Source: CAZBUK01 sp964495085 (GTDB lineage Bacteria > Bacteroidota > Ignavibacteria > T3Sed10-11). From it: DNA of 64,000 bases. The notes beneath the pieces were generated by a model. That model ran no database searches. It was not told the origin of the DNA and worked only from the letters and a program-made list of their open reading frames with translations. The stretch is from positions 3,223-67,222 of the forward strand of contig CAZBUK010000010.1 of NCBI GenBank assembly GCA_964495085.1, in the 5' to 3' direction. The stretch's first letter is position 1, and every line of letters starts with the position of its first letter. Position numbers and translations under genes: made by a program. Positions 26,540 to 34,428 of this stretch are shown piece by piece.

Positions 26540-27411
26540 TGTGTATTTGACGAATTCCCCCCCTGAATCCGCCGGATTTCCTCCCTTCTCCTCTTCGCCT
26601 CGGAAAACACCTCGTCAAATTCTTCAATCTTTTCTTCTCGAAGTAATTGCCTGAATGTTTCGAGCTCGCCGATCAACCTGTCCAATAGTTCGATTAGATT
26701 CCTCCTGTTCAGCGATAAAATATCTCTCCAGACTGAAAATGGACTTTCACCGATTCTTGTCAGATCGGAAAAACCGCCCCCCGCAACTTGCAATGCATTT
26801 TTTACTGTGTCTGCGGGACTTTTACTCAGCAGACTCAAGATCGAAAGAGCCATAAGCTGAGGCAGATGACTCACAAGAGAAACCGCTTCATCGTGCAGTT
26901 GGGGGTCCAGTATTACCATACGAGCTCCGATGCTATCGATCAGCTCCTTTAGGATATCGGGAATTTTTCCGGTGGTCGGATTACACAGAATATAAGGAGC
27001 ACCGACGAACAGATCAGCCGTTGCATACTCAAAACCGCCTTTTTCACTTCCGGCCATCGGGTGACCACCCGTAAATGATACATTTCCCGGCAACGATAAA
27101 GCATGTTCACATACCCGCTCCTTTACACTTCCGGTATCGGTGACGATTATCGTCTTATTCACGGTATGAAGATCATCGATATGCCCTATTATACTTGATA
27201 TTGGGGATGATAAAATAATGATATCAGATGATTTAACTAAATTAAATAAAGTGTATTCCGCTGAATCAATCACGCCTGAGGCAAGCGCTTTATCTGTTAT
27301 ATCCCTGCTGATATCGTATCCCGAAACGAGTAAATCTTGACGGAATTTTTTAAATGCAAGTGAGAGAGAGGCTCCTATGAGACCTATACCTGCAATACCG
27401 ACTTTTATCAT
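26536..27411 (-). CDS. tyrA: Prephenate dehydrogenase
   Basis: Oxidatively decarboxylates prephenate to 4-hydroxyphenylpyruvate for tyrosine synthesis. The Rossmann start GIAGIGLIGASLSLAFKK, the IILSSPISSIIGHI strand, TDTGSVKERVCEHA, the FTGGHPMAGSEKGGFEYA motif (catalytic His region) and the downstream HDEAVSLVSHLPQLMA block are all typical. Length 291 corresponds to a monofunctional enzyme without chorismate mutase or ACT domain. It is the last gene of the kds-lpt-aroF-tyrA run, 22 bases after aroF. Confidence 0.94.
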   Translation of the reverse strand: MIKVGIAGIGLIGASLSLAFKKFRQDLLVSGYDISRDITDKALASGVIDSAEYTLFNLVKSSDIIILSSPISSIIGHIDDLHTVNKTIIVTDTGSVKERVCEHALSLPGNVSFTGGHPMAGSEKGGFEYATADLFVGAPYILCNPTTGKIPDILKELIDSIGARMVILDPQLHDEAVSLVSHLPQLMALSILSLLSKSPADTVKNALQVAGGGFSDLTRIGESPFSVWRDILSLNRRNLIELLDRLIGELETFRQLLREEKIEEFDEVFSEAKRRREEIRRIQGGNSSNTH

Positions 27412-27433
27412 ATTCTGTCAGTTGAGGAGTATT

Positions 27434-28510
27434 TTAGTTCGCTGAGGGTGTATCGGTTTCCAACCCAGATACCTTCATTTTTCTCGTTGAAAGGATCATG
27501 TTGCGGCCGATCGCCTTACTGATAATTTGTATCTCATTCATAAGCTGCCGGAACTGGTCGGGGTACAATGACTGCCCCCCGTCGGATAATGCCCGATCCG
27601 GATCCGGGTGAACCTCGATCATTATTGCATCGGCTCCTGCCGCTACCGAGGCTCGCGCCATGGGAATCACCTTATCCCGTATTCCCACCCCATGCGACGG
27701 ATCCGCCACGATCGGAAGATGGCTTTTTTTATGGACCACCGGAATTGCGCTGATATCCATCGTATTTCTCGTCGATCTTTCGAATGTCCGGATTCCCCTT
27801 TCGCAGAGTATAACGTTCATATTTCCTCCGGAGAGGATGTATTCTGCCGACATCAGTAATTCATCGATCGTGGCTGAAAGTCCGCGTTTCAGGAGAATCG
27901 GTAGCCTTATTTTTCCGAGCTCCTTGAGTAGAGTATAATTTTGCATATTACGGGCGCCGATCTGGAGAATATCGCTGTATCTGCTGACGAGTTCGATCTG
28001 TGACATATCCATAACTTCGGTGACCATCTTCATGCCGTATGCATCCGCCGCTTCCCGCATGTACCGGAGCCCCTCTTCCCCGAGTCCCTGAAACGAATAT
28101 GGAGACGTCCGTGGCTTAAATGCGCCTCCTCGCAGAATTACGGCGCCCGCCGCAGAAAGTATTTCCGCGGTTTTGAATATCTGCTCCTCGGTTTCCACTG
28201 AACATGGACCTGCGATCACGACAACGTCGTTTCCGCCGATAACGACACCATCCCCGATGTCGATAAGCGTGTCTTCACGTTTAAATGAGCGGCTCGCCAG
28301 CTTAAATTGTTCGGTTATACGGTATACCTCGGCGACCCCCGGCAGGACCCGGATTGTATTCACGTCGAAATCCGGTTGTACTCCGATCGCACCCAGGACC
28401 GTTTGGTTTACTCCCGTCGACCGATGCACGTCGAAACCGAACTTATTCAGCGCTTCGATAATGTGCTCGATCTCCTGTTTGGTTGCATTTTTTTCAATAA
28501 CGACAACCAT
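27434..28510 (-). CDS. aroF: 3-deoxy-7-phosphoheptulonate synthase, type I-beta
   Basis: First step of aromatic synthesis: condenses PEP and erythrose 4-phosphate. The N-terminal 80 residues form a ferredoxin-like regulatory domain (VVVIEKNATKQEIEHIIEAL) as in Thermotoga-type enzymes. The catalytic barrel shows VVIAGPCSVETEEQ, LRGGAFKPRTSPYSFQG, IGARNMQNYTLLKELG, LKRGLSATIDELLMSAEYI and PIVADPSHGVG. At 358 residues it fits the subfamily. It is related to KdsA, also encoded here; the N-terminal domain and the GAFKPRTSPYSFQG motif separate them. It lies between lptB and tyrA. Confidence 0.94.
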   Translation of the reverse strand: MVVVIEKNATKQEIEHIIEALNKFGFDVHRSTGVNQTVLGAIGVQPDFDVNTIRVLPGVAEVYRITEQFKLASRSFKREDTLIDIGDGVVIGGNDVVVIAGPCSVETEEQIFKTAEILSAAGAVILRGGAFKPRTSPYSFQGLGEEGLRYMREAADAYGMKMVTEVMDMSQIELVSRYSDILQIGARNMQNYTLLKELGKIRLPILLKRGLSATIDELLMSAEYILSGGNMNVILCERGIRTFERSTRNTMDISAIPVVHKKSHLPIVADPSHGVGIRDKVIPMARASVAAGADAIMIEVHPDPDRALSDGGQSLYPDQFRQLMNEIQIISKAIGRNMILSTRKMKVSGLETDTPSAN

Positions 28511-28606
28511 AGCTCTACTCCTTACGGTTCATCAGTATTATTTCTGAAATTTTTCCGAGACGACGGTACAACGTGCATTGGCTGCAATCGATCGCAACTC
28601 AGTCTG

Positions 28607-29410
28607 TCATGAATAGCGATCGAGTCTGAATTTCTCTCCCAGATAAAGTTTTCTTACCTGCGAATCGTTTGCGAGTTCGTCCGCTGTGCCGCTTTTCAGA
28701 ATGCTCCCTTCGAAGAGAAGATATGAACGGCTTGTGATGGACAAAGTTTCGTGAACGTTATGATCTGTGACGAGCACACCGATACCTCTGTCGGTAAGAT
28801 GCCTGACCAGTTCCATCAGATCTTCGACGGCGATCGGATCGATGCCTGCGAACGGTTCATCGAGAAGTATAAACTTCGGATTCGAGGCGAGGGAACGCGC
28901 AATCTCCGTTCTTCGCCGTTCTCCTCCCGACAGCATATACCCCTTGCTGTTCACCAGATGGCTGATGCCGAAGTCCTCAAGTAATTTTTCGCATCGCTCC
29001 TGCTTTTCCCCCTTATCGATATCCATCAGTTCCAGAACCGCCATCAGATTCTGCCTGACGGTCAATTTACGGAATATCGAAGCCTCCTGGGGCAGATAGC
29101 CGATCCCGCTTCTCGCCCTCCTGTACATCGGGATGCCTGTTATCTTTTTCGTATCGAGAAAAATGTCGCCGTCGGTCGGTTTGATCAACCCGACGATCAT
29201 GTAAAACGTTGTGGTTTTTCCGGCTCCGTTCGGTCCGAGCAATCCGACGACTTCTCCCTGCCGAAGTTCGATCGAAACATCTTTGACGACGTACCGCTTT
29301 CCGTATTTTTTAAACAGCGATTTGGTACCGAGGACGCTCATATCCGTCAATTCGTTCTTCGATCTGTCGAGTACGTCCTTGTTCATGGTTTCGACTTCGC
29401 GTTTATTCAT
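28607..29410 (-). CDS. lptB: LPS export ABC transporter ATPase LptB
   Basis: Cytoplasmic ATPase that, with LptFG, extracts LPS from the inner membrane and drives it along the LptC/LptA bridge. Walker A GLLGPNGAGKTTTFYMIVGL, the signature LSGGERRRTEIARSLA, Walker B FILLDEPFAGIDPIAVEDL and the TDHNVHETLSI switch are all LptB-like; GIDPIAVEDL is especially diagnostic. The first 24 residues are an extra polar extension, so Met24 (near 29341) might be the true start. It overlaps the OstA gene by 8 bases. LptF and LptG are not in the window. Confidence 0.94.
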   Translation of the reverse strand: MNKREVETMNKDVLDRSKNELTDMSVLGTKSLFKKYGKRYVVKDVSIELRQGEVVGLLGPNGAGKTTTFYMIVGLIKPTDGDIFLDTKKITGIPMYRRARSGIGYLPQEASIFRKLTVRQNLMAVLELMDIDKGEKQERCEKLLEDFGISHLVNSKGYMLSGGERRRTEIARSLASNPKFILLDEPFAGIDPIAVEDLMELVRHLTDRGIGVLVTDHNVHETLSITSRSYLLFEGSILKSGTADELANDSQVRKLYLGEKFRLDRYS

Positions 29411-30689
29411 ATCGCAGTATTTCGGTTTGCGGCGTTATTGTGCGAGTGGACGGTACAGATAAATCGGGTCTGTCCGTCCGCCAGATAAATCCGATCAGGT
29501 TATACGAGCTCTCATTGCCGCGTACGAGATTTTCGGGATAATATTTCCCTTCGATACCGCCGGTTATTTTCAGTTCGCGTACCGCGCCGTTCTCGAATAA
29601 AACCTCAATCCTATCTCCGCTGACATGGTTCAGGCCGTTCGGATCCGGGTCTTCGAATACGTAATATACGCTTGTCGCCTGCTCCCGTACTTCAATTTTT
29701 TCAAGCTCGTCATCGCTGAAGAGCATGGTCAGTTCGACCCCCGTTAGTTGATTGAATCGATCAGGATACCGCTCATCGTTCTTCGAAATGGCAAAGGTCC
29801 TTCCGAAAACCTCGAGCGTACGCAATCTCCGGTTTTCGAGTACAACGTGAATCGAGTCCCCCACCACCTGATTATTCCTGTACCAGAGAATTGGATCACC
29901 GGTCAGCGACAGATGATCCTGGTCGATATGGTAGCTCGCATGTTCGCCCTTCGCGGCCAGGTCCGAGCGCATCAACTCGACCTCACCCGATGCATGAAAT
30001 AGCCTGACGGTATCGCGGACGGATTCCATGGTAATGCCGGTGACGATCAGCGTATCGGTTACCCCCGACTCAGTCGAATCGATTTGGACGAGCACCGGCG
30101 ATTCGCTCATCAGACTATAGCCGCTCCTGCTGTCGTACTCGAGATAGCCGCCAAACACGGTTGTTCCCCGCTGCCGGTCGATTACCCGTACGTTGCCAAA
30201 TGCGGTAGAGAACTCCTCATCCCGCCGGTGAATCAGGCGGTCGGCATAGATCCGTCCTGCGGGGTCATCCACGAACACCTCATCCCAAAATTCGGCGATC
30301 TTCGAGTCGAGATTGTACTTCCCGAAATTTGAGGTCAGTTCTGAAAGTCCGTCGTTCAGATATACCGATCCCTCTCCTTCAAGTATCCGTTCGCTTCCAT
30401 GATAATATCCCCGATCGGTTAAAAGAGTTACCGTATCGTCCACTACCTTCACGTTGCCTTCGAGATAAGCACTGTTCCGTCCGGGATAATGTACCGCCCG
30501 GTCGCAATATACCAGCACTCCCCGTTGTTCGAGGATCACATTACCCGTCAACTCGCGCACGATTTCGCCTTCGACCGAACGGCCGATAAGGCTATCTGCG
30601 TTCCGGATAATGAGCCGATCGTCATCCTGACCGGGAACGGAGGCAGCCGTTATATAAAGAAGTGCAATAGAAACGACAAATCTTTTCAT
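29403..30689 (-). CDS. LptA/OstA-family LPS transport protein
   Basis: Probably the periplasmic bridge of LPS transport. It has a signal peptide (MKRFVVSIALLYITAASVPG) and a chain of OstA-type strands: VILEQRGVLVYCDRAVHYPG, SAYLEGNVKVVDDTVTLLTD, RILEGEGSVYLNDG, AFGNVRVIDRQRG, LFHASGEVELMRSDLAAKGE and more. At 428 residues it is much longer than E. coli LptA (about 185) and lacks a C-terminal LptD barrel. Such long OstA-only proteins are common in Bacteroidetes-like genomes. It lies between lptC (12-base gap) and lptB (overlap). Confidence 0.83.
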   Translation of the reverse strand: MKRFVVSIALLYITAASVPGQDDDRLIIRNADSLIGRSVEGEIVRELTGNVILEQRGVLVYCDRAVHYPGRNSAYLEGNVKVVDDTVTLLTDRGYYHGSERILEGEGSVYLNDGLSELTSNFGKYNLDSKIAEFWDEVFVDDPAGRIYADRLIHRRDEEFSTAFGNVRVIDRQRGTTVFGGYLEYDSRSGYSLMSESPVLVQIDSTESGVTDTLIVTGITMESVRDTVRLFHASGEVELMRSDLAAKGEHASYHIDQDHLSLTGDPILWYRNNQVVGDSIHVVLENRRLRTLEVFGRTFAISKNDERYPDRFNQLTGVELTMLFSDDELEKIEVREQATSVYYVFEDPDPNGLNHVSGDRIEVLFENGAVRELKITGGIEGKYYPENLVRGNESSYNLIGFIWRTDRPDLSVPSTRTITPQTEILRYE

Positions 30690-30701
30690 AGTCCGGTACC
30701 T

Positions 30702-31247
30702 CTACCGCAGCTCCGGTTTCGTTTGGCCGGTAACCCTGTAGATCGTGTAATTCTTAAGTCCGGCGTCCGATACGAGTCCATATCCCTGGATCAATTCATC
30801 AGGCGACGTTATTTCGACGTATGCTTCGGTATGGACCTGTCCGGAGGCATCTTCGTAGTACAGTTCTTCTGTGACGAGCACCGTTCCGTCATCCGATTCG
30901 ACAATGACGTTTCCGAAGGCTGATAGGTCATTCTTCTCTTCATCAACCTCGCCCCGCACCGAAGTCAGGGTCGATGTTACACTTCCGTCCGGGTCCAGAA
31001 AGTCGACCTTCACACCCTCCTCCAGGTAGGTTCGTTTTTTTTCCGGGTAGAGTGCGATATATCCGGCATCGATGATCGCAGATACCACACCTTCTTTCGA
31101 AATAATGATCCGGCTTTTCCAGGATTCCTGTGCCGGCATTTCGTCGCCGGCAAATCCATCGACGACACTGGGTCTGATTCTCTGTTCGCAGCCTGCGCAC
31201 ACTATGAGAACAATGCAGAGACACTGCATCGGTATTTTCGATTTCAT
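30702..31247 (-). CDS. lptC: LPS export protein LptC
   Basis: Inner-membrane-linked component passing LPS from LptB2FG to LptA. The N-terminus has a lipoprotein-type signal ending in VCAGC (Cys19), so this version appears lipid-anchored rather than held by an uncleaved helix. The body carries LptC/LptA beta-jellyroll strands: SKEGVVSAIIDAGYIALYP, YLEEGVKVDFLDPDGSVTST, ARSEL-like LTSVRGEVDEEKNDLSAFG and VTEELYYEDASGQVHTEAYV. The start overlaps the kdsD stop by 4 bases. Length 181 is typical. Confidence 0.87.
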   Translation of the reverse strand: MKSKIPMQCLCIVLIVCAGCEQRIRPSVVDGFAGDEMPAQESWKSRIIISKEGVVSAIIDAGYIALYPEKKRTYLEEGVKVDFLDPDGSVTSTLTSVRGEVDEEKNDLSAFGNVIVESDDGTVLVTEELYYEDASGQVHTEAYVEITSPDELIQGYGLVSDAGLKNYTIYRVTGQTKPELR

Positions 31248-32230
31248 CTCTGCGATAACCCCGCTTTCACGAGATCATGCAGATGTATCATGCCTATCGG
31301 TTCGGAGCGGTCGTTCACCACGATCAGTTGTGTGATGTTGTACATCTCCATTTGCTGCATCGCCGTCGCAGCCAGGAACTCAGGACCGATTGTCTTCGGG
31401 TCCTGGGTCATGACGTCTGCGGCGATCTGGGCATGGACGTTGAACGTTTTTTCGAGCAGACGCCGGAGATCGCCGTCGGTAATGACACCCGCCAGCCGGC
31501 CCGTTCCGTCGACGACGCATGTCGCACCCAATCGCTTCGTCGTCATCTCGATTATGGCATCCTTGAGCGGCACGTTCTGGGGGACGACCGGCACTGCATT
31601 CCCCTTCACCATCATTTCCTGGACTTTCAAAAGCAATCTCTTCCCGATATGTCCGCCGGGATGAAATCTCGCGAAATCCTCCTTGCTGAAATTTCTCTTT
31701 TCGAGTAGCGTGATTGCAAGCGCGTCGCCGAGCACCAGGGTTGCTGTGGTGGAAGCTGTCGGCGCAAGGTCGAGGGAGCAAGCCTCCTGGTCGACTCCGA
31801 TATCGAGCACGACCGCTGCGCTTCTTGCAATCTCCGAGTTTTTCCCCCCAGTCATCGCAATAATCGGAACCTGTAATCTCTGAAACAGCGGAATGAGGTT
31901 AATAATTTCCTCTGTATCGCCGCTCTTGGAAATGCAGATGACGATATCCTCGCTCCTGACCATACCCATGTCGCCATGCACCGCATCGGACGGGTGCAGA
32001 TAGATCGCGGGAGTTCCGGTTGAATTCATTGTTGCGACGATCTTCTTTCCGACGATGCCGGATTTTCCCATGCCGGTCACCACGACGCGGCCTGTGCAAT
32101 TCAGAATATACTCCACAGCTCGTGCGAATTCGGGGCCGATACGCGCGGTAAGGTTTTGCACAGCATTGCTTTCTATTTCGATAACGCGTTTTCCCCGCTC
32201 GATGATGTCGGCTGTTTCATGTTCGGTCAC
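31244..32230 (-). CDS. kdsD: D-arabinose 5-phosphate isomerase
   Basis: Supplies arabinose 5-phosphate for Kdo synthesis. An N-terminal SIS domain shows VVTGMGKSGIVGKKIVATMN, YLHPSDAVHGDMGMV and CISKSGDTEEI, and is followed by two CBS domains (VPLKDAIIEMTTKRLGATCV and the final segment ending IGMIHLHDLVKAG). Length 328 is standard for KdsD/KpsF. The start is GTG at 32230, overlapping the stop of the unknown gene upstream by 4 bases. The Kdo genes kdsA and kdsC are just upstream in the same transcript. Confidence 0.95.
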   Translation of the reverse strand: MTEHETADIIERGKRVIEIESNAVQNLTARIGPEFARAVEYILNCTGRVVVTGMGKSGIVGKKIVATMNSTGTPAIYLHPSDAVHGDMGMVRSEDIVICISKSGDTEEIINLIPLFQRLQVPIIAMTGGKNSEIARSAAVVLDIGVDQEACSLDLAPTASTTATLVLGDALAITLLEKRNFSKEDFARFHPGGHIGKRLLLKVQEMMVKGNAVPVVPQNVPLKDAIIEMTTKRLGATCVVDGTGRLAGVITDGDLRRLLEKTFNVHAQIAADVMTQDPKTIGPEFLAATAMQQMEMYNITQLIVVNDRSEPIGMIHLHDLVKAGLSQR

Positions 32231-33009
32231 GGTTTGCTGCCCTTAAAAATGCTCTTGATCTTCCGGGCTATCCCCGGTTCCGGTTGTCGAGGCGTCTCTT
32301 CGGTGCGGATCGTTATCCGGTGCCAGGACTTATTGTACAGAATAAATGCCCGTCGCAGATCATCGTCCGAGAACTCGCCGAGCAGCGCAAAAAAATTTGA
32401 GGATTTCAGTGCCACGTCCGGATCCTTAATCTGTTTATGGAGCATCAGCTCGTTATAGAAATTGGTGACCGGTATCGGATAATTGATTCCGCTCTCTCCG
32501 TCGTACAGCCAGAGGACCTTTTCGCTCCTGCAAACAGCGAGCACCGCAACCGGCTTCGGTCCGATGCTTACCTCCCTCATCGTGCCGCCGCATACCGGAC
32601 ATGGTTCTCCCGGCAGCCAGATAGAGTATGTGGCCCGTTTTCCGATCCCGACGTTTTGAGGTACATCGCCGCCCCCCACATCAGCAATCTGTATTTCGAG
32701 CTGCCGGCCGTCGAATTCATGAACCATAACCGAAATCGTACCTATATCAGTATACAGAAATCCTCTCGCCAATATCTTCTCCATCGGACCGCTTGTATCG
32801 GGGATGTCGCCTGCCACACCGAGTATGAGATCTCCGCTTCCCCACCTTCCCTCACCTATTACCGCCAGACTCCGAAGCCGGTTCCTGTAAACCGCATACC
32901 CGGGTCTGTCTTCAGGGAGTATCCAGGCAACTAAATTGAACTCATACTCCGTCAACGGCCTCGGGAAATCGCTCGCCTTCTCCGGACCAATGCTATCCGT
33001 AGTCGTCAT
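32227..33009 (-). CDS. Unknown protein encoded between kdsC and kdsD
   Basis: Not recognised. About 260 residues, no signal peptide or membrane segment, so probably cytoplasmic. Visible features: an N-terminal LTEYEFNLVAWILPEDRPGY, a region suggesting beta strands (GSGDLILGVAGDIPDT, ATYSIWLPGEPCPVCGG) and a CPVCGG half zinc-ribbon near 145 with one later Cys in LAVCRSEKVLW. The C-terminus is basic. ATG 33009 is used as start; a TTG at 33030 is possible. It overlaps kdsC by 17 bases and kdsD by 4, so it is translated with the Kdo genes. A role in Kdo or LPS metabolism is inferred only from position. Confidence 0.75.
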   Translation of the reverse strand: MTTTDSIGPEKASDFPRPLTEYEFNLVAWILPEDRPGYAVYRNRLRSLAVIGEGRWGSGDLILGVAGDIPDTSGPMEKILARGFLYTDIGTISVMVHEFDGRQLEIQIADVGGGDVPQNVGIGKRATYSIWLPGEPCPVCGGTMREVSIGPKPVAVLAVCRSEKVLWLYDGESGINYPIPVTNFYNELMLHKQIKDPDVALKSSNFFALLGEFSDDDLRRAFILYNKSWHRITIRTEETPRQPEPGIARKIKSIFKGSKP

Positions 33010-33526
33010 ATCCTTTCGATTTGAATACAAGATCGATCAACTCTCGTACAGCTCCTTTTCCTCCGACTGCCGCGGTAACAAAATCAACTTTTCGCTTAAT
33101 CTCGGGTCGCGCATTCGCCGGGGCAGCGCTGAGACCGGCACGCCGCAGTACGGGCAGATCGAACAGATCGTCTCCCATATACGCGGTATCGGCGTCCGAA
33201 AGATCGTATTTCTTTCTGACATCCTCGTACGCGTCGATTTTATTGAACGATCCCTGATAGACATCCCTGATCCCGAGCTCCTGAGCTCGCAGAGTCACTA
33301 TCTTCGAAGTACGTGCGGTTATAATCCCGACGTTAATCCCGCGCTCGATCGCTTTGATGATGCCGTATCCGTCCTGAACATCGAACGTTTTGATCTCCAC
33401 CGTTTCCTCGTTCACTTTACCGTAGACGATATCGCCGTTGGTGAGTACTCCGTCGACATCGAGGAGAATCAGCTTAATGGCACGGGCTTTCTCCAAGATC
33501 GATTTTTTCGACCGCTGTTTATACAT
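32993..33526 (-). CDS. kdsC: 3-deoxy-D-manno-octulosonate 8-phosphate phosphatase
   Basis: Removes phosphate from Kdo 8-phosphate. A HAD-superfamily C0-type tetramer protein of 177 residues: motif I LLDVDGVLTNGDIVYG, then FDVQDGYGIIKAIERG, GIITARTSKIV (motif II Thr), and YMGDDLFDLPVLRRAGLSAA (motif IV). The length and the absence of a cap domain match KdsC. It is 20 bases downstream of kdsA. The 3' end overlaps the unknown gene. Confidence 0.94.
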   Translation of the reverse strand: MYKQRSKKSILEKARAIKLILLDVDGVLTNGDIVYGKVNEETVEIKTFDVQDGYGIIKAIERGINVGIITARTSKIVTLRAQELGIRDVYQGSFNKIDAYEDVRKKYDLSDADTAYMGDDLFDLPVLRRAGLSAAPANARPEIKRKVDFVTAAVGGKGAVRELIDLVFKSKGYDDYG

Positions 33527-33546
33527 GTATGAACGTTCCGGATAAA

Positions 33547-34383
33547 TTAATGTTCCGATGCGCTGGCCGACAGTGCGCCACGAATCGCTAACAGTTCACA
33601 GATAAATGCGCGCAATAATTTCAGCGGCAGTTGGGTATCCGCATCACTTTTCGCCTTCGACGGATCCGGATGCGTCTCGAGGAAGACGGCGTCGCAGCCG
33701 GCGGCAACGGCGGCACGTGCGAGGGGGGCGATAAATTCCGGCCGCCCGCCCGTCCTGTCGGTCCCACCGCCCGGTATCTGCACCGAATGAGTGGCGTCGA
33801 ATACAACCGGATATCCGGATGCTTTCATGATAACGATAGATCTCATATCAACGATGAGATCGTTGTAGCCGAACGTGGTTCCGCGTTCGGTAAGCAAAAC
33901 TCCGCTTGCGCCCGCAACCGCAGCCTTCTCCGCCTGGAATTTCATCTGTCCGGGATCCAAAAACTGTCCTTTCTTAATATTCACAGGTTTCCCGGTCGCA
34001 CCGGCTGCCCTGAGGAGATCCGTCTGACGGCAGAGGAAAGCCGGTATCTGGAGAATATCTACGTACCCCGCGGCAAGTCCGCACTCAGCTTCGGTATGGA
34101 CGTCGGTGAGGACAGGCATACGATAAGCTTCCCGCACATCTACGAGGTAATTCAGCGCTTTGTCCGGATCTATGCCGGTAAACGAGTTTCCGCTTGTCCG
34201 ATTCGCCTTTTTATACGACGACTTGAATATCACCGGGATATTATATTCGCTCCGGAGTCCTGCAAGAACTTCAGCGACTTCAAGCAGCGTTTCCCTGTTC
34301 TCAACCACACATGGACCCGCTATAAATGCGAGCGGATTGCCGTTCCCTATCGCGAGATTCCCTATGCGGACTGCATTACTCAT
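33547..34383 (-). CDS. kdsA: 3-deoxy-8-phosphooctulonate synthase
   Basis: Condenses arabinose 5-phosphate and PEP to Kdo 8-phosphate. Motifs: AFIAGPCVVENRETLLEVAE, VIFKSSYKKANRTSGNSFTG, DKALNYL, PVLTDVHTEAECG, DILQIPAFLCRQTDLLRAAG, NIKKGQFLDPGQM, LTERGTTFGYNDLIVDMRS and VVFDATHSVQ. The sequence NIKKGQF matters for class I/II: an Asn in that position (as here) is usually associated with the metal-independent type, but this should be checked. Length 278. It starts the Kdo/LPS run. Confidence 0.95.
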   Translation of the reverse strand: MSNAVRIGNLAIGNGNPLAFIAGPCVVENRETLLEVAEVLAGLRSEYNIPVIFKSSYKKANRTSGNSFTGIDPDKALNYLVDVREAYRMPVLTDVHTEAECGLAAGYVDILQIPAFLCRQTDLLRAAGATGKPVNIKKGQFLDPGQMKFQAEKAAVAGASGVLLTERGTTFGYNDLIVDMRSIVIMKASGYPVVFDATHSVQIPGGGTDRTGGRPEFIAPLARAAVAAGCDAVFLETHPDPSKAKSDADTQLPLKLLRAFICELLAIRGALSASASEH

Positions 34384-34428
34384 TTTCGATCCTGTTAAAC
34401 TGTTCGACGAAATACCGGTCTACCGGTA

